The notes beneath the pieces were generated by a model. The model was given only the letters and a program-made list of their open reading frames with translations, was not told the origin of the DNA and did not search any database. DNA of 64,000 nucleotides, taken from positions 97,029 to 161,028 of the forward strand of contig CAJHZI010000627.1 of the NCBI GenBank assembly GCA_905160935.1. Direction: 5' to 3'. Shown here one piece after another: positions 23,424-34,955 of this stretch; position 1 is the first letter of the stretch; every line of letters starts with the position of its first letter. The DNA comes from Enchytraeus crypticus (Eukaryota > Annelida > Clitellata > Enchytraeida > Enchytraeidae). Position numbers and translations under genes: made by a program.

Positions 23424-23842
23424 GGCCTATGATATAATATATATGATATATTGTTACTATAAGCTTATGGACATATTTTTTGATAGTCTGTAGACCTGTA
23501 ATATTTTAACTACTAATATCGTTACTCATATTTCTTTCCTGTGGTGGTCAGCCAGATAGAACACTTTCACTTTATGCTCTGATGGCTATAGGATTCAATG
23601 AATACGATGTGTGATTTTGATACGAATGATTGATCAGATTTAAGTGTTTGATGTATTTATTTTCATTGATATGCTGTTTGCATGATGTGTCTGTATGTTA
23701 TGATTTCCTGTTTATATTTTTTATATTTTGATCTAATAAAAAAGTTCTCTCACCCCATTAAACAATGGAGTGTTCTTATAAAATCTGAAAGAAATATGTG
23801 AATAGGAATATCCACCACGGGTTTGTCATTTAGCAGAACACT

Positions 23843-23852
23843 AGAGAGAGAA

Positions 23853-23904
<52 letters not shown>

Positions 23905-23908
23905 AGAG
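23843..23908. repeat. (GA)n microsatellite
   Basis: Near-pure AGAG run. Confidence 0.95.
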
Positions 23909-24158
23909 AGTCAGAGAGATATATACATTTATATAAGGTATACATAGAACAAAATATGGACCTATAACGTCAAATATATGGCATACAGAAAGCCTCTTTG
24001 TAGTATATATTGACCCTATGTAGCCAAAAAGGCCAACATGTGTAGGCATAACATAATTACTCGTTTTAGGCCTATATAAGCTTACTATCATTGCATTGTC
24101 TGTATCATAAATAGGCCCTAAACGTAATTAGATCTACTTGTATTAAATCCGGGTTATC

Positions 24159-24290
24159 TGTGTGGGGCTCGGGTTATTGAAAATAGAGCAACCGTGTACT
24201 GCACGTGACATAAATGGAGAAAATGCACTATCAGAAAAACGTCAGTAAGGCATTCGATTGGTGAGCGCCTAGGCTCCTGATTTCGCTAAA
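24159..24290 (+). repeat. Diverged SINE-alpha head
   Basis: TCGGGTTATTGAAAATAGAG, then AAACGTCAGTAAGGCATTCG and GGTGAGCGCCTAGGCTCC match the SINE-alpha body with many substitutions. No 3' tail is present. Confidence 0.55.
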
Positions 24291-24633
24291 CATTCTATTC
24301 TCGGTCCTTGCTAAACTAAGCTTCACAACTCTAAGGCTGGGATATTTCAATATCCCAAGGCTCCTACTGAAAGCTTCAACCGAAGAAGGTTACTATAATG
24401 AGCATTTAGGACTGTATAATTGACCTCCAGTTTACAAAAAATAATAAATAAGATATAGCCTACGTAAAATACGTAATATATAATTTAAAATATATAATAT
24501 TGTAGGTTTATATATCGTATAGGCCTATATGTGGGCCTAATAGATAATATAATAATTAAGTCTATTATATAGGCCTAATACATAATATATAATATGTGAT
24601 ATATATGATATATAAAATATATTCGATAATATT

Positions 24634-24996
24634 CCTCGTGTTATGCTTGGGTGTGGTTGGACCACTGTAGAATTGGTAAACCGCAAACAGTTTGCTGCGT
24701 GTACGCAAGAGGCGACTAGCGCAGGAGCTGAGGATGGCAAGAGGGGACCAACCTCACCATGAACTATTTTCCCCCATAATTAAATGGTAATTAATTCATC
24801 TGGGGAAGGCGACGGGAAACCACCTAAGAAGCCATACTATTTCCAAGCTAAAAGCTACGTAAGGTATGGATAAGGCATAGACTTTGTGAAGGGGTTAACT
24901 TGTTGATCTAAGGAGTGCTCTTATGGAGCGAGAAAGCTGACTTTGAGTATTAATATGTACCTTGAACCTGCCATTTGGCAGTGCACTTAAGAGATA
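24634..24996 (+). mobile_element. SINE-beta, full-length copy
   Basis: Head CCTCGTGTTATGCTTGGGTG, AAGAGGCGACTAGCGCAGG, GGGAAACCACCTAAGAAGCC and tail TGTACCTTGAACCTGCCATT. It is followed directly by a TAATATA array. Confidence 0.8.
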
Positions 24997-25978
24997 GGAG
25001 AATATAAAATATGCAATATATAATATAAAATATATAATATATAATGTATAATATATAATATACTATATATAACATATAATATATAATATATAATATATAA
25101 TATATAATATATAATATATAATATATAATATATAATATATAATATATAATATATAATATAAAATATATAATATATAATACATAATATATATAATATAAAA
25201 TATATAATATGCAATATACCATATATAATATATAATATATAATATATAATATATAATATATAATATATAATATATAATATATAATATATAATATATAATA
25301 TATAATATATAATATATAATATATAATATATAATATATAATATATAATATCCTTTATAATATATAATACATAATATATAATATATAATATATGAGATATA
25401 ATATACAATATATAATACATAATTTGTAATATATAATGTATAATATATAATATATAATATATAATATATAATATATAATATATAATATATAATATATAAT
25501 ATATAATATATAATATATAATATATAATATATAATATACAGTATATAATATATAATATATAATATATAATATATAGTATAATAATATATCATATGTAGTA
25601 TGTGATATAATATATAATATATAATATATATTATATATAACATATAATATATAATATATAATTTCTACTATATAATATATAATATATAATATATAATATA
25701 TAATATATAATATATAATATATAATATATAATATATAATATACAATATACAATATACAATATATAATATTTGATATATAATACGTAATATATAATATAAA
25801 ATATATAATATGTAATATATAATATTATATATTATAATTATAATATATAATATTGTGTATATATATAATACATAATATATACAATATATAACATAATATA
25901 TATTATATAACATGTAATATATAATATTTACTATATAATATATAATAAATATAAAATATATTGTATATAATATATAAC
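24997..25978. repeat. TAATATA array (reverse-phase heptamer), about 1 kb
   Basis: Same heptamer as upstream arrays but in the opposite orientation on the plus strand. Blocks such as ATATCCTTTATAATATATAA recur here at about 25350 and again at about 26520, indicating a segmental duplication within the arrays. Confidence 0.95.
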
Positions 25979-26343
25979 ACCCTGTCTTGTGCTAGGCTGG
26001 GGTTGTACCACTGCAGAATTGGGCAACCGCAAACAATCTGCGGCGTGTACGTAAGAGGCAACTAAGGCAGGAGCTGAGGATGGCAAGAGGGGACCCACCT
26101 CGCCATGAAATATTTCCCCCAGGATTAAATAGTAATTAATCTACTTATCTTAGGAAGGAACAGGAACAACCTCAGAAGTCATACTTTTCGCAAAATGTAG
26201 GCTACATAAGGTATGGATAGGACGTAGACTTTGTGAAGGGATTAACTTGTTGATCTAAGGAGTGTTCTTAGGGAGCGAGAAAGCAAACTTTGAGTATGAA
26301 TATGTACCTTGAATCTGCCACTTTGCTGTGTACTGAAGAAGAA
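25979..26343 (+). mobile_element. SINE-beta, full-length copy
   Basis: Head CCTGTCTTGTGCTAGGCTGG, AAGAGGCAACTAAGGCAGG, and tail TGTACCTTGAATCTGCCACT then GTACTGAAGAAGAA. Arrays lie on both sides. Confidence 0.8.
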
Positions 26344-26774
26344 TATATGATATATAATATATATGTATAATATATAATATATAATATATAATTTATAATA
26401 TATAATATAGAGTATATATTGTATATATTTTATATTATAATATATAATATATCCTACATAATATATAAGATATAGTATATAATATATAATATATACTATA
26501 TAATATATAATATATAATATCCTTTATAATATATAATACATAATATATAATATATAATATATGAGATATAATATACAATATATAATGCATAATTTGTAAT
26601 ATATAATGTATAATATATAATATATAATATATAATATATAATATATAATATATAATATATAGTATATAATATATAATATATAATATATAATATATAATAT
26701 ATAATATATAATATATAATATATAATATATAATATATAATGTATTATATATAATATATAATATATAAAACTATG

Positions 26775-26823
<49 letters not shown>
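26344..26823. repeat. TAATATA array ending in (TA)n
   Basis: Heptamer array with a stretch at about 26518-26640 nearly identical to 25348-25470. It ends in a TA dinucleotide run at about 26782-26822. Confidence 0.93.
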
Positions 26824-26826
<3 letters not shown>

Positions 26827-26880
26827 GCATCCCGACCCTGGTTTAACTGGGATTTAAGGGAAGATGATGATAATGATGAA
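26824..26880 (+). repeat. LINE-C / SINE-alpha 3' tip
   Basis: GCATCCCGACCCTGGTTTAA, then CTGGGATTTAAGGGAAGATG and the GATGAT trinucleotide end. Only the last 57 bp remain. Confidence 0.6.
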
Positions 26881-26991
26881 TAATTATTATATAATATATA
26901 ATATATAATGTATAATATATAATATATAATGTATATATAATATATAAAAGAATATATAATATATAATATACAATATGCAATATATAATATA

Positions 26992-27759
26992 CAGGAGCGG
27001 ATACAGGATTTTTAAGGGGGGGGACGACATTTTTTTTGAGAGTATACAGTTTTTGCTTACGCCGCGCCTTCTTCGGGACATGTGACGCTATCAGGAAAAA
27101 TGTTGTGTGTGGGGCTCACAATTTTTCAGCATACTGCGCTCGGCTCATAGAGTGAATGTATCCCCATATCTTACCCCCCCTCCCTCCCACTCATACCCGT
27201 ACTAAAAGTGAGAGGAAAACCTAAAATGCCTAAAATCTTACGATTGTTTAGGAAAAAAGTTTGTTAATTTTTTTCACCTCTGAAGAAACTCAGCGGATCT
27301 GGACCAATTGCAAAAGTGACCTAATTTTGGCGGAAGGTGGGGGGGGATTAAGCCCCTCGATCCCAGCCATGCCTGTTTGCACCACTGCTAAGGGACTGAG
27401 TTCACACTTTTTACTTACACCCTTTCTTTTTCTTATGGAGTGGTTAAAGTGAAAATTGAGAGCTATTGAAACGGTCAACATTTTTCGGACCCCTTTCCAT
27501 CTCACTCGAACAGTGTGACTACCTGAATTTTGTTCAAATATGGGCCCATAGTGGGGCCCATATTTGAACAAAATTCAGGTAGTCACACTGTTCGAGTTCT
27601 CTCTCTTTTCCCCTCCCCCCAACCTCCCTAATGCCCTTAAAACATATTTCCACCTAGAAATTGCTAAAAGAAACAATGAAAATATAGTTTAAATTTTTTC
27701 ATCGTCGAGCCTAAGGCGGGGGGGGGGCGGGCCCCCTGGGCCCCCTGGATCCGCCACTG
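26992..27759 (+). mobile_element. Non-autonomous hAT-like element (768 bp) inserted in an AT array
   Basis: Ends CAGGAGCGGATACAGG and CTGGATCCGCCACTG. The 8-bp flanks ATAATATA at 26984-26991 and 27760-27767 are identical, though they lie in AT-repeat sequence where chance matches are easy. The internal sequence aligns with the copy at 34163 in the same orientation. A 44-bp-arm hairpin (27504-27597) is private to this copy. Confidence 0.85.
27504..27597. repeat. Perfect 44-bp inverted repeat, 6-bp spacer
   Basis: Arms 27504-27547 and 27554-27597 are exactly complementary (left arm begins ACTCGAACAGTGTGACTACC). Spacer ATAGTG. Confidence 0.95.
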
Positions 27760-27914
27760 ATAATATATAATATATAGTATCTAATAGGACTATACCATCA
27801 TGTTATATGGTCTAAATTAGCAACACAGTATTAAATTAAATGTAATAAAAATTTCTATGTAATAAAAATTGATGCTTTAAAAAATCAAAGTAGGCCTAAT
27901 ATGAATTTTTAGAA

Positions 27915-28260
27915 ATGGAGGAGTCAATATTGAAATAGACGGTATTAAGTTTGAACAGGTTCAAACTTTCAGATATATAAGACTCTCGATTACAGAATAT
28001 GGTAAAATGTGGAACATAGATAAAATATAGAATTGCTCATGAAAATAAGGTAAAAGAAAAGAACTACTAACAAAAGTTTGAAGAAGCCAACGAAGTTAAC
28101 GATTATATAGACTTTAGTGTGAACCACGCTTCTTTTGGTAAACATTGACTTTAAGAAAGGAGAATATTATGGATCTGGAAGCATTCGAAATGTGGCTGTG
28201 GTTTAGAATATACTTTTCCATTCTTCGGATGGATTGACAATTTTGGGATCAAAGAAGTGC
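27915..28260 (+). pseudogene. Decayed LINE-B ORF2 fragment
   Basis: Shows the order of LINE-B C-terminal segments: a NIEIDGIKFEQVQTFRYI-like stretch, then RKELLTK, then TLRKENIMDLEAFEMW, with several frameshifts and stops. Confidence 0.6.
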
Positions 28261-28283
28261 TAAATCTGGTTGGCTTAAAAAAG

Positions 28284-28769
28284 CATTAATATGTTAATTC
28301 TGAAAGGGAGCTAAATCTAATGAGCCGTAACCGGTTTTATTTAACCGGTAAATCAGCGTAATCAGTTTAATTAACCGGTAAAACAACATAGCCAGTTAAC
28401 TTAACCGGTTCCACAATCGCCGAACCGGTGCGTTTCAGCGGCAGTATAAAAGCAGCGGCTCCTGAGTGATTGTCATTGCCCCTGCCCCGCCTCCGGCGCG
28501 GGACGGGGCAGCCTCCGGGGGAAGTCACCAGGGCAGGGTAGCCCCTTGGCGGGGCGGAGCAGCCCCAAGTGGGCTGCCGCGCGGCGTAGCCACCGAGGCG
28601 GTGCAACCCCGAGGCGGGGTAGCCAGGCTTGGCATCCTAGAGGCGGGATCAGCCCCCGAGAGGAGCCCTCGAGGCGGGGTAGCCCCTTGGCGGTGCGGGG
28701 TAGCCCCAGGGGCGGGCTGTTGTTTCGGCTCAGTGTATTAAACCGCCTTTCAGAATTAACATATTAATG
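28284..28769. mobile_element. GC-rich insert with 24-bp perfect terminal inverted repeats
   Basis: The ends 28284-28307 (CATTAATATGTTAATTCTGA then AAGG) and 28746-28769 are exact reverse complements. Inside, five TTAACCGGT/GAACCGGT motifs (28328-28430) precede about 250 bp of very GC-rich DNA with repeated GAGGCGGGGTAGCC units. The composition is unlike anything else in the window. The class is unknown; open frames in it are short and of repeat composition. No clear target duplication is seen. Confidence 0.6.
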
Positions 28770-28799
28770 TTTGTTTGATTTTAACTTTCAATTAATCAA

Positions 28800-28895
28800 T
28801 ATACTGAAAAATATAGAATTACACACGCAAAAGAGGCTTTCGGAAACAGTAAAGAAGGATAGTATTGATGCAAATTTAAAGATGTAACAGGGGTT
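28800..28895 (+). repeat. LINE-B fragment
   Basis: Encodes a decayed RITHAKEAFGNSKEG stretch equivalent to the AKAAFGSRKEL region of LINE-B. Confidence 0.45.
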
Positions 28896-28919
28896 GGTTA
28901 GAGCATAAATTATTAAATT

Positions 28920-29048
28920 ATAGTCTTATCCAGCTCGCTGGTTGATGAACGGGGTATGTCTTTTAAAGAGCACATAACGCAGAGTACGAGTTGAAATATG
29001 TATCTTAGGATCGCTACTTGAGCAATAAATAAAGAGAGAGAGAGATTG

Positions 29049-29086
<38 letters not shown>

Positions 29087-29125
29087 GCATAAGGAGTGAG
29101 AGAGAGAGACAGAAAGAGAGAGAGA
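28920..29125 (+). repeat. Degenerate SINE-beta tail and (GA)n
   Basis: GAGTACGAGTTGAAATATGT then TCTTAGGATCGCTACTTGAG resembles the SINE-beta 3' end with many changes. It runs into GA repeats at 29033-29125. Confidence 0.45.
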
Positions 29126-29130
29126 TTACA

Positions 29131-29475
29131 CTAATTGAGCTCTAATTTATATATAGTTTAAATTTATACTAGATTGTTGCGGGAGCCAACTGGACGCTGG
29201 CTCCAAATTTGGTACCCGATATGTGTAAAATGGAGCGATCTCTAATTGTGAGACTTACAGCAAAAAGTAGCACTAATGGAGCTCTAAATTTTAGCATTGG
29301 CTTCAAATTCGAATGTGAAATGTTGCGGAGCCAGCGTCAAGATGGTTCCGCATATTTTGGTACCAAACTGAGTGAGCACCAATTGTGGAACTTCCAGCAA
29401 AATTTAGAACTAATTGAGCTCTAATTTTAAGTTAGATTTATTCGAAGAATTTGCGGAGCCAACTTGACGGAGCTT
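29131..29475. repeat. Imperfect tandem triplication, about 140-bp unit
   Basis: Units start at 29131, 29273 and 29410 with CTAATTGAGCTCTAATTT-type sequence; each contains GCGGAGCCA and, in two units, TTTGGTACC. The third unit is partial. Confidence 0.75.
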
Positions 29476-29578
29476 CTAAGAAAATAAAGTTGTAAAATCT
29501 TCAATGCTGACCAAGCCCCTCTGCGTTTATGAAATATAGACGTTATGGAAGGAGCATTATTGTCAAAGCTTGATTCAA

Positions 29579-29581
29579 TAC

Positions 29582-29642
<61 letters not shown>
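29579..29642. repeat. (CATA)n/(TA)n microsatellite
   Basis: Four CATA units then a pure TA run. Confidence 0.95.
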
Positions 29643-29646
<4 letters not shown>

Positions 29647-30560
29647 GTATTAACTTGTATTGTAATTGTATTTTTAGTAAAGTAATAATACTACTGGATA
29701 AGTAAAGTTAAGATTCAAAGTATTGAGTTTTATTAAAGTGTGAGCCTAGACGGTGGCTAAGGTAGCACAAGTGACCAATGAGGGCATGCCTAAACAGGAA
29801 GTAGAGAGAGATCCAAGATGGAAAAGTGACAACACGGACGTAAAACGTGCCAAGTTGAAATTTAGGAGATTTGAAGAATCTCATTTGCAGATTTAGGAGA
29901 TTTGAAGAATCTTATTAGTAGTTCAAGAGTAATTCGAAGGGTTCGGTTATTCGAACTATTTGTAGTCCATCGAAGAGTCGATGTGAAGAGAGTGATCTGT
30001 AGATGATCAAACTGGGAAGAGAGTTCCATTGACATATTCTAACCTAGGTATTATATTAGAAGGGATCCTAGTAGGCGAATAGTCGAGAGGAAATTAAAGT
30101 GTAGGAAATTGTGATAGAGAGCGTTGTAGTAATTTGTGTGTTGAAAGTAATTGCGTTCTACGTAAAGTACTTACTTTTTGCGACATATAAAGTGAACTGC
30201 AATTCGACAGAAAACTATAATTTAAGTTATGAATTTCGCTTACACGTTATTTGAAAGCGTTTTAATTTTCGTTCTACTGCATATTCGAGTATTTTTTTAT
30301 TTATTTTCGTATTAAATTAATATTTAACTTAAAACAGTCGTTGAAGTTATTAAACGACTAGTAGGATATCTACAGTAGATTCAATCAAAATCGAGGACAG
30401 GTAAAGATTACGAAAAATAATTATAAAAGGCATATTATTAGGAATTTAAGCCCTGGACCATTTAATCTCAGGTCCTCATCTTACCTCAGACAAATTAGTA
30501 GAATCAGGTTCCTGGCATTTATAATGAAAGTGTGTGCGTTTTAAATATGACTACTGAGAA
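29643..30560. other. Unassigned interspersed sequence
   Basis: No ORF of note. It contains a local 30-bp duplication (ATTTAGGAGATTTGAAGAAT at about 29860 and 29895). It could be part of an unrecognised retroelement; nothing decisive is seen. Confidence 0.35.
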
Positions 30561-30584
30561 GGAGAGAAGAAGAAATGAACTTAT

Positions 30585-30860
30585 AATATTACGGAAGAAG
30601 TGCTAATAGGGTTGGCATAAAGAGGCAACTAATATAGACCTATACGCTAATCAGAAGGAATAGAAAGAAGATCTGGGTAGGTCATGTACTGAGAGGGAAA
30701 GTTTACTAAAAGATGTAACTGTAGGAAGCGTGGAAGTAGAAATGTTAGAAGAAGACCGAGACTTGGTAAGCTAGTTTTTTAAATATCTAATTCATATGTT
30801 GGAATGAAGAGAAGGCAGACGATAGAGATAGGCCTGTATGGAGGAGTTAAGCCTATATGT
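30585..30860 (+). pseudogene. Decayed LINE-B C-terminal fragment
   Basis: Translated piecewise it shows RRNRKKIWVGHVLRGK and a RRRPRLG-like end, as in the LINE-B tail, with frame breaks. Confidence 0.5.
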
Positions 30861-31220
30861 AATTGACCTGCTAATTGGTCACTTGTAGCAAGTTTGATTC
30901 TTAAAGTCGCGAAACTTTAATTTTATGGGTATTATGTCACGAAAACGTTGGGTAATTTCCTGCAAATTCGCTGCATAAGGTTGCAATTTGTGAACATTTT
31001 CATGAGAAATATTAATTCATCAGATGACGCATCACAGGAGGAAAAATAACTAAATATATAGGAAAACCCAGTCAATCCAATGACCAATTGAATGTCTCAA
31101 TAACTGAGTGTACAGAGGTATAAAAGGTTTATATTGATTAACTGACGAATAGAAAAGTTTTTTCTAAAAGCTATTTAGCCCATAGAGCATAGTAGGTTCA
31201 AGGTTCCCTGGTCAATGTTT

Positions 31221-31255
31221 CTCTCTCTCTCTCTCTGTGTCCCTCTCCATTTCTC

Positions 31256-31302
<47 letters not shown>

Positions 31303-31303
31303 A
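31221..31303. repeat. (TC)n microsatellite
   Basis: TC run with a few interruptions, next to a reverse SINE-beta tail fragment (31305-31383). Confidence 0.9.
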
Positions 31304-31383
31304 GTTTTCTATCAAGTGACAGATCGTAGGTACATATTCAATTATTCATACCCAGAGTCTGCTTTTACGCTGCACTAAGAGCA

Positions 31384-32290
31384 GGGGAGACCGGGGTTTG
31401 GTGTTGCAAGCCTTTTTTCGGCTTACAGCCTCTATTATCGCAGTTAGATAAATGAAATTATGCACACGTTTGCTCACAAATAATCCAATTTGATGTATAT
31501 CAACATTTACGAACACGTGCCTGGGGTGTAAATAGAATATTCATTTACAACGGGCAACTAAATAGTAACAAGCAACCCCACATACGGGATAGCTTTTTAC
31601 ACCACACGGGGCTGAATTGCTACAGCTGTTAAAGCTAAATTAATACTAAATTTCCAAGTATCAAACAAAAGCAAACAATATTAAACAGCTTATTCAACTA
31701 CTATTCTTGTAGCAAATATGACAGACTTAATGGTCACTTTATGTCTAGCCACGCCCTCCGAACATATTTCTGACTGTGCTCTTTATTTTCTTCTCATAAT
31801 TAGAACTTGGCATGCATGTGGAAAGATATCTCAAACAGTCTGACGCTTTTAATTTCATTAAATATATAAACATTTTCTGCAACAATTAACCCCGTACTGT
31901 AACATCCAACCCCGATCATTTTGTAACATCCAACCCCGAAGCCGAATCATAAGTTGAACACTCAATAATATAAATATTGCTCACCAGATGGCATTGCTTT
32001 AAAGTGCGATTAATAGATACATAGTGTTGAAATATATTATAGTAAACGTTTAAAAACAGAATGTTTATTGCTTGAATGTGAGCAAAGAATTCTAATCAGC
32101 CGCGCTAAATTTACTCACGGGTGCTAAAATTAAACTTTTTATTGGAAAAAATCTTTCAACGAAATAGCCCAAAAACACATCAGTAGTTGAAGGTCATGTA
32201 AGCACATATTCACACAAAATATTGTCACATTAGCTCGTACAGATTTTAAGATATTGCATTTGTAACAAACAACCCCTATAACGTAACAAA
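31384..32290. mobile_element. DNA-transposon-like repeat starting GGGGAGACCGGGG
   Basis: The left end GGGGAGACCGGGGTTTGGTG is followed by a body with at least five copies of an AACAWVCAACCCC-like motif (for example GTAACATCCAACCCCGAT, twice near 31900-31935). The complementary right terminus is not preserved; the last motif is AACAAACAACCCCTATAACG at about 32263. I infer a MITE-like element without a coding region. Confidence 0.4.
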
Positions 32291-32294
32291 GGGC

Positions 32295-32425
32295 AGTACC
32301 CTATGTAGCTTAGAGATTAGGATAAAGATGCTTCTGAGGTGGTTTCCCGTTGCGTTACTCTGTTCTTGCTTAATCGCCTCTTACGATAGTTGCAGTTAAC
32401 TGTTGGTCTATTCTTCAGTATCCCA
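32295..32425 (-). repeat. SINE-beta fragment, reverse
   Basis: GCTTCTGAGGTGGTTTCCCG, TTGCTTAATCGCCTCTTACG and GTTGGTCTATTCTTCAGTAT match the middle and head of SINE-beta on the minus strand. Confidence 0.55.
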
Positions 32426-32460
32426 GACATGTAGGCCTACTAGCTTTGAGCTAATTATAA

Positions 32461-33335
32461 TTTAATTCCCTTTACATAAAAAAGGGAGTAGGAACAAGGC
32501 AGAGAATTACAGACCAATTAGTTTAACCAGTATTATAGGGAAAATTTTCGAAAGTATAATTAAAGATAAAATTATTTCTTTTTTAGACAAACACAACCTA
32601 ATATATGATAGTCAGCATGGTTTTATTAGTGGACGTTCCTGTTTAACAAATTTAATTGACTTTTTAGAAAATATTACAAGTGAATTAGATAAAGGTAATT
32701 GTATAGATGTGTTATATTTAGACTTTGCAAAAGCATTTGATAAAGTACTCCATATTAGATTATTGAGAAAGTTAGAGGCACACGGTATACAGGGTAATAT
32801 TCTTAGATGGATACGTAATTGGTTAAGGGATAGACGGCAAAGAGTATGTGTTGATGGCGAATTTTCTAGTTGGACAACGGTGAAAAGTGGTGCTCCACAA
32901 GGATCTGTCTTAGGTCCTCTGCTGTTTCTAATATATATTTATATTAACGACATAGACATAGACATAGTATCAAAAGTTAGTAAATTCGCGGATTATTCGA
33001 AAATAGCAAAAATTGTAAATAATAAAGCAGATGCAGAGGTTCTAAGAGAAGACATATTAAGATTACAAAATTGGTCTTAAAAATGGCAGATGGAATTTAA
33101 TAGCGATAAGTGCAATATAATGCATATAGGTAAAAAGAGTTTAAATACAGAATATATTTTAAATAATAAAATACTGAAAAATACTACTTCTGAAAGAGAC
33201 TTAGGTGTAATAGTGGATAATTCATTAAAATTTAGTGAGCAATGTAATAAAGCTGCCAATGGTGCAAATGCTGTTATAGGTATAATAAAAAGAACAATGA
33301 CAAGTAGAAGAAAAGAAGTGTCCTTTTGCATAAAA
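32461..33335 (+). pseudogene. CR1-like LINE reverse transcriptase, inactivated
   Basis: Non-LTR reverse transcriptase domain: ENYRPISLTSIIGKIFESII, QHGFISGRSCLTNLIDFLEN, motif A YLDFAKAFDKV, then WIRNWLRDRRQRVCVDGEFS, motif B GAPQGSVLGPLLF and the thumb-side KCNIMHIGKK and ERDLGVIVDNSLKFSEQCNK. The catalytic FADD box reads FADY at about 32988, so the second catalytic Asp is lost. An in-frame TAA at 33078-33080 interrupts it, and the 5' end is out of frame near the A-run at 32480. The 3' end is cut by a (TC)n tract at 33362. Upstream endonuclease sequence is absent. Confidence 0.85.
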
Positions 33336-33361
33336 GTTGAGGTGCGTATTTTTTCTCATTT

Positions 33362-33420
33362 TCCTCTCTTTCTCTCTCTCTCTCTCTCTCTCACTCTTTC
33401 TCTCTCTCTCTCTCTCTTTC
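33362..33420. repeat. (TC)n microsatellite
   Basis: TC run with CACTC interruptions, truncating the CR1-like element. Confidence 0.9.
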
Positions 33421-33867
33421 GCTGTCGATCTCACTCAAAGCGTCATCATTCAAGAAAGGCGCTCCATGCCTGTCTTCCAATCCAAGTGCAGGTTTTAATT
33501 AGAAACGTTGTCAATCAAGAATGAGGGCACCATGTCTGTATTTCCACCCTCGTGACGGATTTCACCAGGAAAGTTGTATGCCTTTCCTTTTCGTTTATTT
33601 TACAATGTTTGCATTTTTTATTTCAATTTTCTTGGCTAATAAATTCCTTTCTCCAATAATCAAACGTGTTTAGCTTTAACTTTTCAGAACGTCACTACAG
33701 TTCATTGCATTACTAATTTTGTTGATATATTAAGAGCATAGAGATCAAGATCGTTAGCATGGATGGCCGTGCTAAGGGGGTACCAATGACTGTAAAGATG
33801 ATAGGCGTAAGGAATGATAATTATAAGAGCTTATATTTCGTATCAAATTTCTTGCAACTTTTAATCA

Positions 33868-34010
33868 AGTTTAATTCATCATCATCCTCTTCATCATCAA
33901 CGTCTTCCCTTAAATCACAGCTTTACTAAGTTCGGGATTAAATTTTTTTAGCAATTGCTGGAGCCTAGGCGCTCACCAACCCAGTGCCGATGCTGACATT
34001 GGAACCAAAT
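33868..34010 (-). repeat. SINE-alpha copy with internal deletion
   Basis: Trinucleotide tail and AAATCACAGCTTTACTAAG, then directly the GCAATTGCTGGAGCCTAGGC body. About 90 bp between them, present in other copies, are missing. Confidence 0.6.
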
Positions 34011-34162
34011 TAAATTCATCACCTTGAATATTCATTACTTCTAGCTTTGACGATGAATTATTAATATTTCAGACAGACCATCGGATATGTAGGCCTACAC
34101 CTCAGCAGCGGAATTGCAGCTAAAATTGAGCTCATATTTTCTTATAATAATATTATCATGGA

Positions 34163-34955
34163 CAGGGGCGGATCCAGGAATTTTTTAAGGGGGGAGCCCG
34201 ACAATTTTTTTGAGAGTGTACATTTTTTGCTTACGCTCCACCTTCTTCGGGACATGTGACGCAGCCAGAAAAATTTTTGTGGGGGCTCAAAATTTGTTCA
34301 CTTTCGGCTCATAGAGTGAGTGTGTATCCCCGTACCTACCCCCTCGCTCATACCTGTACTAAAGTCAGGGGAAAACCTAAAATCCTACATTTGTTTTGGA
34401 AAAAGTAGGTTAATTTTTTCACCTCTGAAGAAACTCTGCGGATCTCGACGAATTGCAAAAGTGACCTAATTATGGCGATTGGGGGGCTTAAGCCACTCCC
34501 AGCCAAGGCTGTTTGCACCACTGCTACGGGACAGAGTTAACATTTTTTACTTACACCCTTTTTTCCTCCAATTTGGTTATGCATTGGTTCAAGTGGAAAT
34601 TGAGATCTAGTGAAACGGTCAACATTTTTCAGGCCCCTTACATTAAACAGGACTCCAAGTATATCCTAGAAAAAAATCGAGATATTGAAACTGCGTTCCC
34701 TGTCGTACCCCTCCCCCCCGCGGCTCCCCTAACCACTGCCATTACTAACATGTTTACACATCGAAATTGACTTAGCAACAATGAAAATATACCCTGTCTT
34801 AACCCTCCCCCCGGGCCCCCCCTAGCCATTGCCATTACTAACTTATGGAAACATCGAAATTTCCATGGGAACAATGAAAATATAGTTTAAAATGTTTATC
34901 GGCGGACCTAAGGGGGGGGACACGGGCCCCCTGGGCCCCCCTGGATCTGCCACTG
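34163..34955 (+). mobile_element. Non-autonomous hAT-like element (793 bp), best-preserved copy
   Basis: Terminal repeats CAGGGGCGGATCCAGG and CTGGATCTGCCACTG. The 8-bp target duplication ATCATGGA is perfect at 34155-34162 and 34956-34963. The body includes CACCTTCTTCGGGACATGTG, TTTCACCTCTGAAGAAACTC and a G/C-rich subterminal zone with a duplicated segment (TTACTAACATGTTTACACAT versus TTACTAACTTATGGAAACAT). No transposase ORF is present. Confidence 0.93.

Noticed and set aside
28480..28720. CpG-island promoter or bacterial contamination
   Set aside because: The GC-rich block is made of short repeated units and is bounded by inverted repeats that are continuous with local AT-rich DNA; no gene follows it.
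29643..30560. Long terminal repeat of an LTR retrotransposon
   Set aside because: No matching second LTR, primer-binding site or polyprotein was found.
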